A stretch of DNA of 64,000 nt from Microbacterium phyllosphaerae (lineage in GTDB: Bacteria > Actinomycetota > Actinomycetes > Actinomycetales > Microbacteriaceae). A program made the position numbers and the translations under genes. The DNA lies in contig NZ_JAGIOA010000001.1 in NCBI RefSeq assembly GCF_017876435.1, positions 3,162,001-3,226,000 on the forward strand. The letters run 5' to 3'. The stretch's first letter is position 1; each line of letters begins with the position of its first letter. This document shows, piece by piece, positions 25,778 to 36,060 of this stretch. The notes beneath the pieces were generated by a model. It was not told where the DNA came from. It saw nothing but the letters and a program-made list of their open reading frames with translations, and did no database searches.

Positions 25778-25796
25778 CGTTCATGGACGTCGAGCG

Positions 25797-26486
25797 TCAT
25801 TCCTCGTCGTCGGAGTCATCCTCGTCGTCGGAGTCGTCGGAGTCGTCGTCCGACTCGTCGTCCTCGTCATCGTCATCGTCCGAGTCATCGTCTGAGTCGT
25901 CGTCCGACTCGTCTTCGTCCGCCACGGCGGAATCGTCGAGTTCGTCGATGTCGACGCCATCGAGATCGCCGGCATGGAGTTCGCGCGGCACAGCGGCCAG
26001 ATCGAGTTCGTCGTCGTCGTCATCGTCGTCGTCGTCGAGATCCTCGTCCTCCTCGAGGTCCTCATCGAGCTCATCGTCGTCGTCGGACTCCGCATCGTCT
26101 GCGTCGCCCGCACCGGCTTCCGCGTCGGCATCGGCGACGGCTGCGGCGGCCTGCTCGGCGAGCTCCACCTGGTGCGCTCGATATTCGGCGAGCCGTTCGG
26201 CCCACGGCACCCACTCGGGAGCGAGAAGCGCACCGTCACCGGGGAGCAGCTCTATCTCGAGCACGGTCGGCTCCTCGTCCTCGACGCGGGCGACCGTCAC
26301 GGTCCAGAACCAGCCGGGGTACCCCGGGAGGCGGTTCTCGAAACGCAGCGACACGGAGCCGTCGTCTTCGGGGAGGTAGTCGGCAGCGGGTCCGACCGTC
26401 GACGCCGGCGTGATCTCGTGCAGCGCGGCGAGCGCGAGATCGTGTGCGTCGATCAGACGCTGGTCGACATCAGGCTTCGAGGTCAT
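25797..26486 (-). CDS. DUF3027 protein with an extreme acidic tail
   Basis: The first ~115 residues fit the actinobacterial DUF3027 family (LIDAHDLALAALHEI, YPGWFWTVTVARV, LAPEWVPWAERL). From about residue 118 the 229-residue protein becomes almost entirely Asp, Glu and Ser, with a run of nine Asp near 151-159 and a final block (186-229) with almost no other residues. The function of DUF3027 is unknown. The start overlaps the upstream cold-shock gene by 17 bases, so the two are coupled. The tail is encoded by GAC/GAT/GAG-rich codon repeats prone to length change. Acidic tails of this kind can act as DNA mimics or bind basic proteins; that is speculation here. Confidence 0.85.
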   Translation of the reverse strand: MTSKPDVDQRLIDAHDLALAALHEITPASTVGPAADYLPEDDGSVSLRFENRLPGYPGWFWTVTVARVEDEEPTVLEIELLPGDGALLAPEWVPWAERLAEYRAHQVELAEQAAAAVADADAEAGAGDADDAESDDDDELDEDLEEDEDLDDDDDDDDDELDLAAVPRELHAGDLDGVDIDELDDSAVADEDESDDDSDDDSDDDDDEDDESDDDSDDSDDEDDSDDEE

Positions 26487-26850
26487 CGGCTACCTTGCGC
26501 AGGACTGCCGCGATCTTGCGGCCGTGAGCGGATGAGGGGTATCGGCCGCGGCGGAGGTCGCCGCCCATTCCGTCGAGGAGCTTCACGAGATCCTCGACGA
26601 TGATCGCCATGTCGTCGGCCGGCTTGCGCTTCGCCTTCGCGAGGCTCGGCGGCGCTTCGAGCACACGAACCGACAGCGCCTGCAGACCTCGCTTGCCGTC
26701 GGCGACACCGAACTCGACGCGGGAGCCCGCCTTCACCGCCGCCCCGGTGGGCATCGCGGAGGCGTGCAGGAAGACGTCCTGGCCGTCATCGGTGGCGATG
26801 AAGCCGAAACCCTTGTCTTCGTCGTAGAACCTGACCTTGCCGGTGGGCAT
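26470..26850 (-). CDS. Cold-shock domain protein with C-terminal extension
   Basis: The N-terminal ~65 residues form a cold-shock domain with the RNA-binding motifs KGFGFI and DVFLHASAM. An extra basic helical extension (KAKRKPADDMAIIVEDLVKLLDG and on) brings the length to 126 residues, typical of one actinobacterial Csp type. It binds single-stranded nucleic acids. A TAGGCT hexamer about 65 bases upstream implies a 5' leader, as is usual for csp genes, and GAGG lies before the ATG. Translation is coupled to the DUF3027 gene. Confidence 0.92.
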   Translation of the reverse strand: MPTGKVRFYDEDKGFGFIATDDGQDVFLHASAMPTGAAVKAGSRVEFGVADGKRGLQALSVRVLEAPPSLAKAKRKPADDMAIIVEDLVKLLDGMGGDLRRGRYPSSAHGRKIAAVLRKVADDLEA

Positions 26851-26989
26851 GGGAGAAACCTCGCTGAGTCGGTGTGGAGCTGGATCGGACGCACGTATGC
26901 GGCCGGTTCCAGCCTACCGGTCACCGGGCGGGTAATCCGTAGGTCACGCCAGGGAACAGGACGCGCCTGCAGCGACTAGGCTGAGACCG

Positions 26990-27265
26990 ATGAGCACCAA
27001 GAGTCCCGAACCTGAGGTTCCCGTTCGCCGTATCGATCGCATCCTGGCGTTCTCGGCACTCGGACTCGCTGCGGCATCCATCATCTGCTTCTTCGCCATC
27101 ATCATCGGCACCGCCGTGGGTATGCAGCAGAAGGACTTCGGGGCAGGCGTGTGGCCGTTCGTCGCCGCTATCCCCTATTGGGGACTCCCTCTGGCGTTCG
27201 TGATGATCATCGTGCTGCTCACCATGAGCTTCATCCGCAAGGGTCGCGCGGCATCGCGGCCCTGA
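26990..27265 (+). CDS. Small two-helix membrane protein
   Basis: A 91-residue protein with a charged N-terminus and two clear hydrophobic helices (about residues 20-45 and 58-82) and a basic end (IRKGRAASRP). Relatives in Microbacteriaceae are often mislabelled as multidrug transporter ATPases, but no nucleotide-binding motif is present. TAGGCT at 26977-26982 stands 7 bases before the ATG, so the mRNA is likely leaderless. The helicase-associated gene begins 10 bases later, so the three genes to 30637 may be cotranscribed. No function can be assigned. Confidence 0.8.
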   Translation: MSTKSPEPEVPVRRIDRILAFSALGLAAASIICFFAIIIGTAVGMQQKDFGAGVWPFVAAIPYWGLPLAFVMIIVLLTMSFIRKGRAASRP

Positions 27266-27275
27266 GGTATCAGGC

Positions 27276-28985
27276 ATGAGCACGCACGCCCGCCCGCTGG
27301 CCGAATGGCTGTCCGCGGCGAGCGACGAGCAGCTCACCTCCCTGTTCACCGCCCGGCGCGTGCGTCCGGATGCCGGCTGGCAGGACTTCTTCGATGCGGC
27401 CGAAGCCCTCCTCGACCCCACCTCCATCGTGCGGGCGCTTCCCATCCTGACGCACGAAGAGGCCGCCGCACTGGTCGTCGCCGCCTCCCGGCCCCTCGAC
27501 GAAGAGGCGTCGGAACGAGCGACGCTCGAGCACCTCGCACTCGTCCGACCCGATGGCACCGCCTTCCCGCCGGTCGCAGCCGCGATCGCAGACCGCGACC
27601 TCGCCACTCCCCCTCGCATGTCGGCACCGCAGCCCGCCGGAGAGGCTGACAGCGCTCATGCCGCCGAACGCGCGTTCACGACAGTGTCGGCACTCGCCGA
27701 TCTGCTGCTGCTCGCCCGCGAGAAGCCGTTCGCGCTGCTCGCGGGCGGCAACGTCAGCGCCGGCGAGAAGCGGGGACTCGGAGAATCCGGCGTCGCCGCG
27801 GAGTCGGTCGACGCTCTCATCGCGATCGCCGTCGACTCGGCGCTCGTCGCGCCGGACGAACGCCGATTGCGCACGACCCTTCGCACGGAGGAGTGGCTGC
27901 GATCGCCCGTCTCGGACCGGTGGGGTGCACTCGCCGGCGGCTTCCGCGATGCCCTCCCCCGCGGAGTGCGCACTGCGGACGGCGGATGGACTCCGACGAC
28001 CTCGTGGCCACAGGCTCACCCGTGGGATCCCTCCTGGCCCGAGCACAGTGCCGCTCTCCTCGAACGCGCCCGCCTGCTCGGCCTCATCGCCGACGGCGAC
28101 GGCGAGCCCGCATGGGCCGAGTCCCTGCGTCTCGGCCGCGCCGTGGATCCCGCGCCCCTCACCGCACTGCTGCCCGCCGAGGTCGACCGCATCTTCCTGC
28201 AGAACGATCTGAGTGCGATCTCGCCGGGCCCGCTCGCTCCCGCGCTCGACGTGAGGCTGCGCACGATCGCCGCCCGCGAGTCGGCGGCGCAGGCCTCGAC
28301 CTACCGGTTCACGCCCGAGTCGATCGCCCACGCGCTCGTCGCCGGAGAGACCGAGGAATCGATCCTGGAGTTCCTCGAGGCGCTCTCGCTCACCGGCATC
28401 CCGCAGCCGCTGCGCTACCTCGTGTCGCAGACGGCGCAGCGGCACGGACTCGTGCGCGTGTCGGTCGACTCCGAGACCGGCCGCACCCGCATCGAGAGCA
28501 GCGACCGGCATCTGATCGAGGCGATGGCCGTCGATCAGAGCCTGCGGCCGCTCGCGCTGACGAAGCACGTCGCCGCGCTCTCGACGCGGGTCGGACGCGA
28601 CACCGTCTACTGGGCGCTCACCGACGCACGCTATCCCGCGACCCTCGTCGCCGAGGACGGCACCGTGATCACCGGGGAGCGGAATCCCGCGACCGAGCCT
28701 GCGCCTGAGAGCGCCGCGGACTACGCGCCGCTCATCTCGGCCCTGCGCGCACACCAGGGTCCCGACGCCGATGCCGCCTGGCTCGATCGCGAGCTCGACG
28801 CGGCGGTCCGAGCGAAGGCCGTGCTGCGAGTGACCGTGGGAATGCCCGACGGCTCGACGAGAGACCTGATCCTCGAAGCCACGGGACTGGGCGGCGGACG
28901 CCTGCGCGGGCGAGACCGCGCGGCCGACGTCGAACGCACGCTGCCGGTGTCGAGCATCCGCGCCGCCACCGTGATAGCCCAGTAA
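27276..28985 (+). CDS. Helicase-associated domain protein upstream of XPB
   Basis: This 569-residue protein belongs to the actinobacterial family with an XPB/Ssl2-like helicase-associated (Helicase_C_3) domain. It has no Walker motifs. It starts RPLAEWLSAASDEQLTSLF, has an Ala/Leu-rich helical middle, and a C-terminal region (VSVDSETGRTRIESSDRHLIEAM, LRPLALTKHVAALSTRV) found in this family. It precedes the XPB helicase gene by 11 bases, an arrangement conserved in Actinobacteria, so a role as partner or loader of the helicase is a reasonable inference without direct evidence. Confidence 0.85.
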   Translation: MSTHARPLAEWLSAASDEQLTSLFTARRVRPDAGWQDFFDAAEALLDPTSIVRALPILTHEEAAALVVAASRPLDEEASERATLEHLALVRPDGTAFPPVAAAIADRDLATPPRMSAPQPAGEADSAHAAERAFTTVSALADLLLLAREKPFALLAGGNVSAGEKRGLGESGVAAESVDALIAIAVDSALVAPDERRLRTTLRTEEWLRSPVSDRWGALAGGFRDALPRGVRTADGGWTPTTSWPQAHPWDPSWPEHSAALLERARLLGLIADGDGEPAWAESLRLGRAVDPAPLTALLPAEVDRIFLQNDLSAISPGPLAPALDVRLRTIAARESAAQASTYRFTPESIAHALVAGETEESILEFLEALSLTGIPQPLRYLVSQTAQRHGLVRVSVDSETGRTRIESSDRHLIEAMAVDQSLRPLALTKHVAALSTRVGRDTVYWALTDARYPATLVAEDGTVITGERNPATEPAPESAADYAPLISALRAHQGPDADAAWLDRELDAAVRAKAVLRVTVGMPDGSTRDLILEATGLGGGRLRGRDRAADVERTLPVSSIRAATVIAQ

Positions 28986-28996
28986 ACTGGACAGCT

Positions 28997-30637
28997 ATGT
29001 CTGATGGACCCCTGATCGTCCAGAGCGATCGCACCGTGCTGCTCGAAGTCGCCCACGCCGATGCCGAGAGCGCTCGCCACGAGCTGGCGATCTTCGCCGA
29101 GCTCGAACGCGCCCCCGAGCACATCCACACCTACCGCATCACCCGGCTCGGGCTGTGGAACGCCCGCGCGGCCGGACACACCGCAGAGGACATGCTCGAG
29201 ACGCTCGACCGCTGGTCGCGGTTCCCCGTGCCGCCGTCGGTCTCGGTCGACCTTCGCGAGACGGTCAACCGCTACGGACGCCTCGTGATCGAGCGCGACG
29301 ACGAGGGAACCCTCGTCCTCCGCTCCAGCGACCCTGCCGTCCTCGCCCAGGTGGCGAACAACAAGCGCATCCAGCCGCTGCTGATCGGGCACCCGACGCC
29401 CGAGACCTTCATCGTCGACGCCTGGGCACGGGGCCAGATCAAGCAGGAGCTGCTGAAGATCGGCTGGCCCGCCGAAGACCTCGCCGGCTACACCCCCGGC
29501 ACCCCGCACGAGATCGAGCTCGCCGAGGACGGGTGGGAGATCCGTCCGTACCAGCAGGACGCCGTCGACGCGTTCTCGAAGGACGGATCGGGTGTCGTGG
29601 TGCTGCCCTGCGGCGCGGGCAAGACGATCGTCGGCGCCGGCGCGATGGCCGCGACCAAGACCACCACGCTCATCCTGGTGACCAACACGGTGTCGGCGCG
29701 TCAATGGCGCGACGAGCTGCTCAAGCGCACGAGCCTCACCCCCGAGGAGATCGGCGAGTATTCCGGCCAGGCCAAGGAGGTCAAGCCGGTCACGATCGCG
29801 ACCTACCAGATCCTCACGGCGAAGCGGAAGGGCGAGTACGCTCACCTGGCGCTGCTGGATGCTCTCGACTGGGGCCTCATCGTCTACGACGAGGTGCATC
29901 TGCTTCCGGCTCCGGTCTTCAAGCTCACCGCCGACCTGCAGGCACGCCGTCGCATCGGCCTCACCGCGACGCTGGTGCGTGAGGACGGCCGCGAGGGCGA
30001 CGTGTTCAGCCTGATCGGCCCCAAGCGCTTCGATGCGCCGTGGAAGCAGATCGAGGCTCAGGGGTTCATCTCCCCCGCGGTCTGCTACGAGGTTCGCGTC
30101 GACCTCCCGCCGGAAGACCGGCTCGAGTACGCCGCCGCGACCGACGACGAGCGCTACCGCCTCGCAGCGTCCGCTCCGGCGAAGATCGACGCCGTGCGCG
30201 AGCTGATCGCCAAGCACACCGGCGAGCGGATCCTCGTGATCGGCCAGTACCTCGACCAGCTCGACTCGCTGTCGCAGTCGCTGAACGCGCCGCAGATCAC
30301 CGGCGCGACCCCGATCGACGAACGCGAGGAGCTGTACCGCGCCTTCCGCGAGGGCGACATCTCGCTGCTCGTCGTCTCGAAGGTCGCGAACTTCTCGATC
30401 GATCTCCCCGAGGCATCCGTCGCGATCCAGGTGTCCGGTTCGTTCGGCTCCCGTCAGGAGGAGGCGCAGCGCCTCGGCCGTCTCCTGCGTCCGAAGCAGT
30501 CCGGCCACACGGCGAGCTTCTACACACTGGTGGCCCGCGACACGATCGACCAGGACTACGCGCAGAACCGCCAGCGGTTCCTCGCCGAACAGGGGTACAG
30601 CTACACGATCATGGATGCCGACGCCATCGCTGCCTGA
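28997..30637 (+). CDS. DNA repair helicase of the XPB family
   Basis: Bacterial XPB is a 3'-5' superfamily 2 helicase. The 546-residue protein has an N-terminal damage-recognition-like region (about 1-170), then Walker A VLPCGAGKTIVGAGAM, the DEVH box in IVYDEVHLLPAP, the SAT-like motif GLTATLVREDG with the XPB RED residues, and the second RecA domain ending in FGSRQEEAQRLGRLLRPK (motif VI). TAAACT lies 8 bases before the ATG. XPB occurs in many Actinobacteria; its part in excision repair or transcription-coupled processes there is not well defined. Confidence 0.95.
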   Translation: MSDGPLIVQSDRTVLLEVAHADAESARHELAIFAELERAPEHIHTYRITRLGLWNARAAGHTAEDMLETLDRWSRFPVPPSVSVDLRETVNRYGRLVIERDDEGTLVLRSSDPAVLAQVANNKRIQPLLIGHPTPETFIVDAWARGQIKQELLKIGWPAEDLAGYTPGTPHEIELAEDGWEIRPYQQDAVDAFSKDGSGVVVLPCGAGKTIVGAGAMAATKTTTLILVTNTVSARQWRDELLKRTSLTPEEIGEYSGQAKEVKPVTIATYQILTAKRKGEYAHLALLDALDWGLIVYDEVHLLPAPVFKLTADLQARRRIGLTATLVREDGREGDVFSLIGPKRFDAPWKQIEAQGFISPAVCYEVRVDLPPEDRLEYAAATDDERYRLAASAPAKIDAVRELIAKHTGERILVIGQYLDQLDSLSQSLNAPQITGATPIDEREELYRAFREGDISLLVVSKVANFSIDLPEASVAIQVSGSFGSRQEEAQRLGRLLRPKQSGHTASFYTLVARDTIDQDYAQNRQRFLAEQGYSYTIMDADAIAA

Positions 30638-30737
30638 CCGGTCGGCCGGGGCTCCCGGCAGCCGGTACGCGGTGGGCGAAAGCGGCGCTCCGACGGATAA
30701 TCAGCATCCGCATGGCCGAAGTCACCATAATGGGGAC

Positions 30738-31424
30738 ATGACTGATGCGCGCATCCTGGTCGTCGATGACGAACCCAACATCCGCGACCTGCTGTCCACG
30801 GGTCTGAGCTTCGCCGGGTTCCAGGTGAAGACCGTCGCCAACGGCGCCGCCACCATCTCGGCCGTCCTCGAAGAGGAGCCGGACCTGATCATCCTCGACG
30901 TCATGCTCCCCGACATGAACGGGTTCAGCGTGACCAAGCGCCTTCGCGGCGCCGGGTTCACCGCTCCGATCCTGTTCCTGACGGCCAAGGACGGCACCGA
31001 CGACAAGATCGAGGGACTCAACGCCGGTGGCGACGACTACGTCACGAAGCCGTTCAGCCTCGACGAGATCGTCGCGCGCGCCCAGGCGATCCTCCGGCGC
31101 ACCATGCAGGCCGATGAGGAGTCGATCATCCGCGCCGGCGAGCTCTCGATGGATCAGGACACCCACGACGTGCACGTGGGCAAGGAGGCCATCGAGCTCA
31201 GCCCGACCGAGTTCAAGCTGCTGCGCTACCTCATGCTCAACCCCAACCGCGTGCTGTCGAAGGCTCAGATCCTCGACCATGTCTGGGAGTACGACTTCAA
31301 CGGGGATGCGGGCATCGTCGAGAGCTACATCTCGTACCTTCGACGCAAGATCGATCCGCACACCGAGGAGTCGGTCATCCAGACCAAGCGCGGTTTCGGC
31401 TACATGCTCAAGGTCGGCAAGTAG
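30738..31424 (+). CDS. OmpR-family response regulator, PhoP-like
   Basis: The 228-residue protein has a receiver domain (ARILVVDDEPNIRDLL; phosphorylated Asp in LIILDVMLPDMNG; lysine in YVTKPFS) and a winged-helix DNA-binding domain (LSPTEFKLLRYLMLNP, VESYISYLRRKID). It is closest in pattern to mycobacterial PhoP, including GLSFAGFQVKTVANGA and GGDDYVTKPFSLDEIVARA. CATAAT at 30726-30731 lies 6 bases before the ATG. The cognate kinase follows 56 bases later. The regulated genes are unknown. Confidence 0.93.
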   Translation: MTDARILVVDDEPNIRDLLSTGLSFAGFQVKTVANGAATISAVLEEEPDLIILDVMLPDMNGFSVTKRLRGAGFTAPILFLTAKDGTDDKIEGLNAGGDDYVTKPFSLDEIVARAQAILRRTMQADEESIIRAGELSMDQDTHDVHVGKEAIELSPTEFKLLRYLMLNPNRVLSKAQILDHVWEYDFNGDAGIVESYISYLRRKIDPHTEESVIQTKRGFGYMLKVGK

Positions 31425-31480
31425 TCCGGCCCACCGCCGCACGCCGACGCCGCAGAGCATCCGTCTCCAGGGAGGACCGT

Positions 31481-33175
31481 ATGGCGCGCAAGCCTGACGC
31501 GGTCACCCGCTGGTGGCGCTCGATCAGCCTGCGCGCGAAGGTGACGGGAGTCACCGTCGGCGTGCTCGCACTCGGCCTGCTCGCCGCGGGCCTGGGCACC
31601 GTGCCGATCCTGCGCAACTCCCTCGTCGACAACATCGACGCGCAGCTACCCGCACTGGTCTCGGCCGATCTCGCGAACCGCTACTTCGATGTGTCGGTCG
31701 ACGACGACAAGACGGTCTACACCCCCACGGATTCGCCTCGCGACTTCTTCGTCGCGATCTACGACGCCGAGGGCGTGCTGCAGGCGACGACCGGGAACTC
31801 GGCGAACGGCGCGCCCCTGTTCCCCTCCTCGTACTCGCCCCTCGACGTGCAGGCCAACGAGGACACACGGTTCACGATCGAGGGCACCAAGGGGACGAGC
31901 TTCCGCGCGGCCGTCGCACGGGTGCCGGGTGAGGGCGACGGCTCGCTGAGGATCCAGATCGTCGCGATGCCGCTCGAGTACGCGGACCGCATCATCAGCC
32001 AGTACTTCGGCATCTACATCACGGTCGCCCTCGTCACGATCGTCATCGCCGCGCTGCTGACCCGCGGACTCGTCACCCTCACGTTCCGACGGCTCGGACA
32101 GGTCGAGTCGACAGCCATGTCGATCGCCGCGGGAGACTTCACGCAGCGCCTCACCGACCTCGAGCCGACGACGGAGGTCGGCCGTCTGAACAGCGCCATC
32201 AACACCATGCTCGATCGCGTCGACGGTTCGCTCGCGCAGCGCGACCGCACCGTGCAGCACATGCGCCGCTTCATCGGCGACGCCAGCCACGAGCTGCGCA
32301 CCCCGCTCGTGAGCGTCCGCGGCTATGCCGAGCTCTATCGCATGGGCGCCATCAAGGGCGAAGAAGACACTGCCCGAGCCATGGAGCGCATCGAGAAGGA
32401 GGCGATCCGCATGGGCGTGCTCGTCGAGGACCTCCTCGCTCTCGCCCGCCTCGACGAGGAGCGCGAGCCCGAGATCGAGGCGCTCGACCTGCGTCCGATC
32501 GCCCGCGACGCCGCCCTGGACCTGCGCGCGGCTGCGCCGGCCCGCACGGTGACGGTCGTCGATCGCACCGTCGAGGCGCCCCTGATCGAGGTGACGACGC
32601 GCTCGAACCCGGTCGTGCCGCCTGCGCAGCCCCCCGCCCCCCGAGGGCTGTCGAGGGGCACGCTGGCCCGGCTGCGGCGGCGCCCCCGCAACTCCGCGGC
32701 CGAGGTGCCCGCGATCGACTTCACCGAAGCCGCGGACATCCCCGTGCGCACGCCGCCGATCGTCCTCGGCGAAGAGAACAAGGTGCGCCAGGTCGTCACC
32801 AACCTGCTGGGCAACGCACGCCGCTTCTCGCCCGAGGAGAGCCCGATCGAACTCGTCGTCGACGCGGATCGTGTGCGCGGTACGGCGAGCATCTCGATCG
32901 TCGACCACGGCGAAGGCATCCCCCCGCAGATCCGCGAGCAGATCTTCGAGCGATTCTGGCGAGCCGACACGTCGAGGGCGCGCGAGACCGGAGGCTCGGG
33001 CCTGGGGCTCGCCATCGTCGCATCGATCGTGAAGGCGCTGCACGGCGATGTGGCCGTCTCGGAGACCCCCGGTGGCGGCGCCACCTTCACGGTGACGTTC
33101 CCCCTCGCCCCGTCCCGCGCGACTCCGGCGCATCTGCTCGAGGACACGCAGCCGATCGAGCCGCTGAATCTCTGA
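31481..33175 (+). CDS. Sensor histidine kinase with HAMP domain
   Basis: The 564-residue kinase pairs with the preceding regulator. It has two transmembrane helices (about 24-45 and 176-198) around an extracytoplasmic sensor domain, a HAMP segment, the phosphoacceptor motif FIGDASHELRTPLVSVRGYAEL, and an HATPase domain with the N box (NLLGNARRFS) and G boxes (DHGEGIP, GGSGLGLAIV). Between the dimerisation and ATPase domains lies an extra Pro/Arg-rich stretch of about 45 residues (around PAQPPAPRG to FTEAADIP) that is not usual. GGAGGA precedes the ATG. Confidence 0.93.
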   Translation: MARKPDAVTRWWRSISLRAKVTGVTVGVLALGLLAAGLGTVPILRNSLVDNIDAQLPALVSADLANRYFDVSVDDDKTVYTPTDSPRDFFVAIYDAEGVLQATTGNSANGAPLFPSSYSPLDVQANEDTRFTIEGTKGTSFRAAVARVPGEGDGSLRIQIVAMPLEYADRIISQYFGIYITVALVTIVIAALLTRGLVTLTFRRLGQVESTAMSIAAGDFTQRLTDLEPTTEVGRLNSAINTMLDRVDGSLAQRDRTVQHMRRFIGDASHELRTPLVSVRGYAELYRMGAIKGEEDTARAMERIEKEAIRMGVLVEDLLALARLDEEREPEIEALDLRPIARDAALDLRAAAPARTVTVVDRTVEAPLIEVTTRSNPVVPPAQPPAPRGLSRGTLARLRRRPRNSAAEVPAIDFTEAADIPVRTPPIVLGEENKVRQVVTNLLGNARRFSPEESPIELVVDADRVRGTASISIVDHGEGIPPQIREQIFERFWRADTSRARETGGSGLGLAIVASIVKALHGDVAVSETPGGGATFTVTFPLAPSRATPAHLLEDTQPIEPLNL

Positions 33176-33300
33176 CCCTCTCTCCTGCACGCCACCGCGT
33201 CTCCGCGGGTTCTGCACAGTGATCGGGGATTGAAGACCTGCACGCGGGTGCAGGCATCCTCTCCCTCCTATCGTCGGAGCACATAACGAGAGGAGTTCCC

Positions 33301-33588
33301 ATGTCCGTCATCACCGTCGACACCGAAGCCGTAGGTGCCGCCCAGGGAGCGGCACTGGCCACCATGGAGCGTCTGCAGACCGAATCAGCCACACTCATGT
33401 CTCAGCTCACGCAGCTGCAGTCGTCCTGGGTGGGCACCGCGTCGCATGCGTTCCAGTCCTGCGCGGAGCAGTGGCGCGGGGCACAGCTGCACGTCGAGCA
33501 GGTGCTGGAATCGATCGGCCACTCGCTCGGCAGCGCTGCGACGCAGTATGCGGATGCCGATCAGTACTCGGCCAGCCTGTTCCGCTGA
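33301..33588 (+). CDS. WXG100-family (ESAT-6-like) protein, orphan
   Basis: At 95 residues with a central WVG motif (QSSWVGTASHAFQ) between two helices, this is a WXG100 protein. Such proteins are exported by type VII (ESX) systems as helical hairpin dimers. The C-terminal YxxxD/E-type export motif can be seen as YADAD near the end. No ESX component is encoded nearby, so secretion would depend on a system elsewhere or the protein acts inside the cell. GAGGAG precedes the ATG. The neighbour upstream is the two-component pair. Confidence 0.88.
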   Translation: MSVITVDTEAVGAAQGAALATMERLQTESATLMSQLTQLQSSWVGTASHAFQSCAEQWRGAQLHVEQVLESIGHSLGSAATQYADADQYSASLFR

Positions 33589-33623
33589 CGCGACCGATCG
33601 AACGCCCGGGCCACCCGGGAAAG

Positions 33624-33657
33624 CAGAAACGCCCCGACCGAGGTCGGGGCGTTTCTG
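33624..33657. terminator. Bidirectional terminator between the WXG100 gene and groEL
   Basis: A perfect 16-bp stem (33624-33639 with 33642-33657) has A-rich and T-rich edges and separates converging genes. Confidence 0.88.
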
Positions 33658-33671
33658 TCAGTGCGGATGGA

Positions 33672-35327
<1,656 letters not shown>

Positions 35328-35387
35328 TTAGCACTCAGAGTGAGAGAGTGCTAACGCCATTCTGGCACTCGACCCCATCGAGTGCAA
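35328..35387 (-). promoter_or_regulatory. groEL promoter with a perfect CIRCE and a second CIRCE-core repeat
   Basis: CIRCE 1 at 35328-35354 is perfect: TTAGCACTC, 9 bases, GAGTGCTAA. CIRCE 2 at 35365-35385 has GCACTC, 9 bases, GAGTGC but lacks the outer TTA/TAA. On the minus strand TTGCAC (35382-35387), 17 bases, and CAGAAT (35359-35364) form the promoter, so the second repeat fills the promoter spacer and the first lies at the transcript start. HrcA is the expected repressor. Confidence 0.92.
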
Positions 35388-35413
35388 GCTGCGGGGAGGG
35401 ACCGCACGACGGC

Positions 35414-35992
35414 TCAGGAGGCGGGAGTCTCCGCCGGAGTCTCGGGTGCCGACGACGAGCGGTCCACTCCGATGACCACGGTGAGCTGCTTCGCACCCGT
35501 GTCGTTCAGATCCGCGTAGAAGTCGCTCTGCTCGACCACTGCCCCGCCGATGAGGTTGGCCAGCCCGATGGCCGCCAGCTCGTCCTCATCCGCGACGTAG
35601 TAGACGGTCGTGGTCGCGAAGTCCTGGCTGGCACTGTCGCTCGCGAACACCACGTCGGCGGACCATCCGCTGTTGACGAGCGTGTCGCGCATCTGCTCGT
35701 CCAACCCCTCATCAGGGGAGGCGTTGAGGATCATCACCGAGTACGTCACGTCGACGACGCCCGTCTCGACCGGCGTGGGGGTCGATGACGGCACGGCCTC
35801 GGGGAACAGGCTGATGCGCCCCATCACCACGAGAGAGCCGAAGATGCCGCCGATGATCAGCACCAGAGCAGCCACGAACGACCAGAGCAGCACCACCCAG
35901 CCGTTCATCCCGGGGGCTTCGGCGCGATGCGCTCCGACGCGTCCGGACGTGGGGGGGACGTCGTCGAATCGATCTCGGCTGGGCTTTGGCAC
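35414..35992 (-). CDS. LytR C-terminal-domain protein, membrane anchored
   Basis: The 192-residue protein has a short cytosolic part, one transmembrane helix (about 30-55, VVLLWSFVAALVLIIGGIFG), a Ser/Thr/Pro linker, and an extracytoplasmic LytR_C domain (VDVTYSVMILNASPDEGLDEQ to AKQLTVVIGVD). LytR_C proteins are tied to the cell envelope, often beside LytR-CpsA-Psr ligases, but this one stands alone without the catalytic domain. The GTG start at 35992 follows TAGCAT by 6 bases. Confidence 0.85.
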   Translation of the reverse strand: MPKPSRDRFDDVPPTSGRVGAHRAEAPGMNGWVVLLWSFVAALVLIIGGIFGSLVVMGRISLFPEAVPSSTPTPVETGVVDVTYSVMILNASPDEGLDEQMRDTLVNSGWSADVVFASDSASQDFATTTVYYVADEDELAAIGLANLIGGAVVEQSDFYADLNDTGAKQLTVVIGVDRSSSAPETPAETPAS

Positions 35993-36060
35993 CCCTCGAT
36001 GCTAACGGCACCGGCCCGAGTATCCGCACCCCGAGGCCTCAGCGCGTGGCGGCGGTTCCC

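Noticed and set aside
25797..26110. Possible CRISPR or minisatellite array of GTC/GTCG repeats
   Set aside because: The repeats are codons of the acidic Asp/Ser/Glu tail with no spacers of even length.
28721..30508. 595-codon minus-strand ORF
   Set aside because: Antisense to the XPB helicase, which has all helicase motifs.
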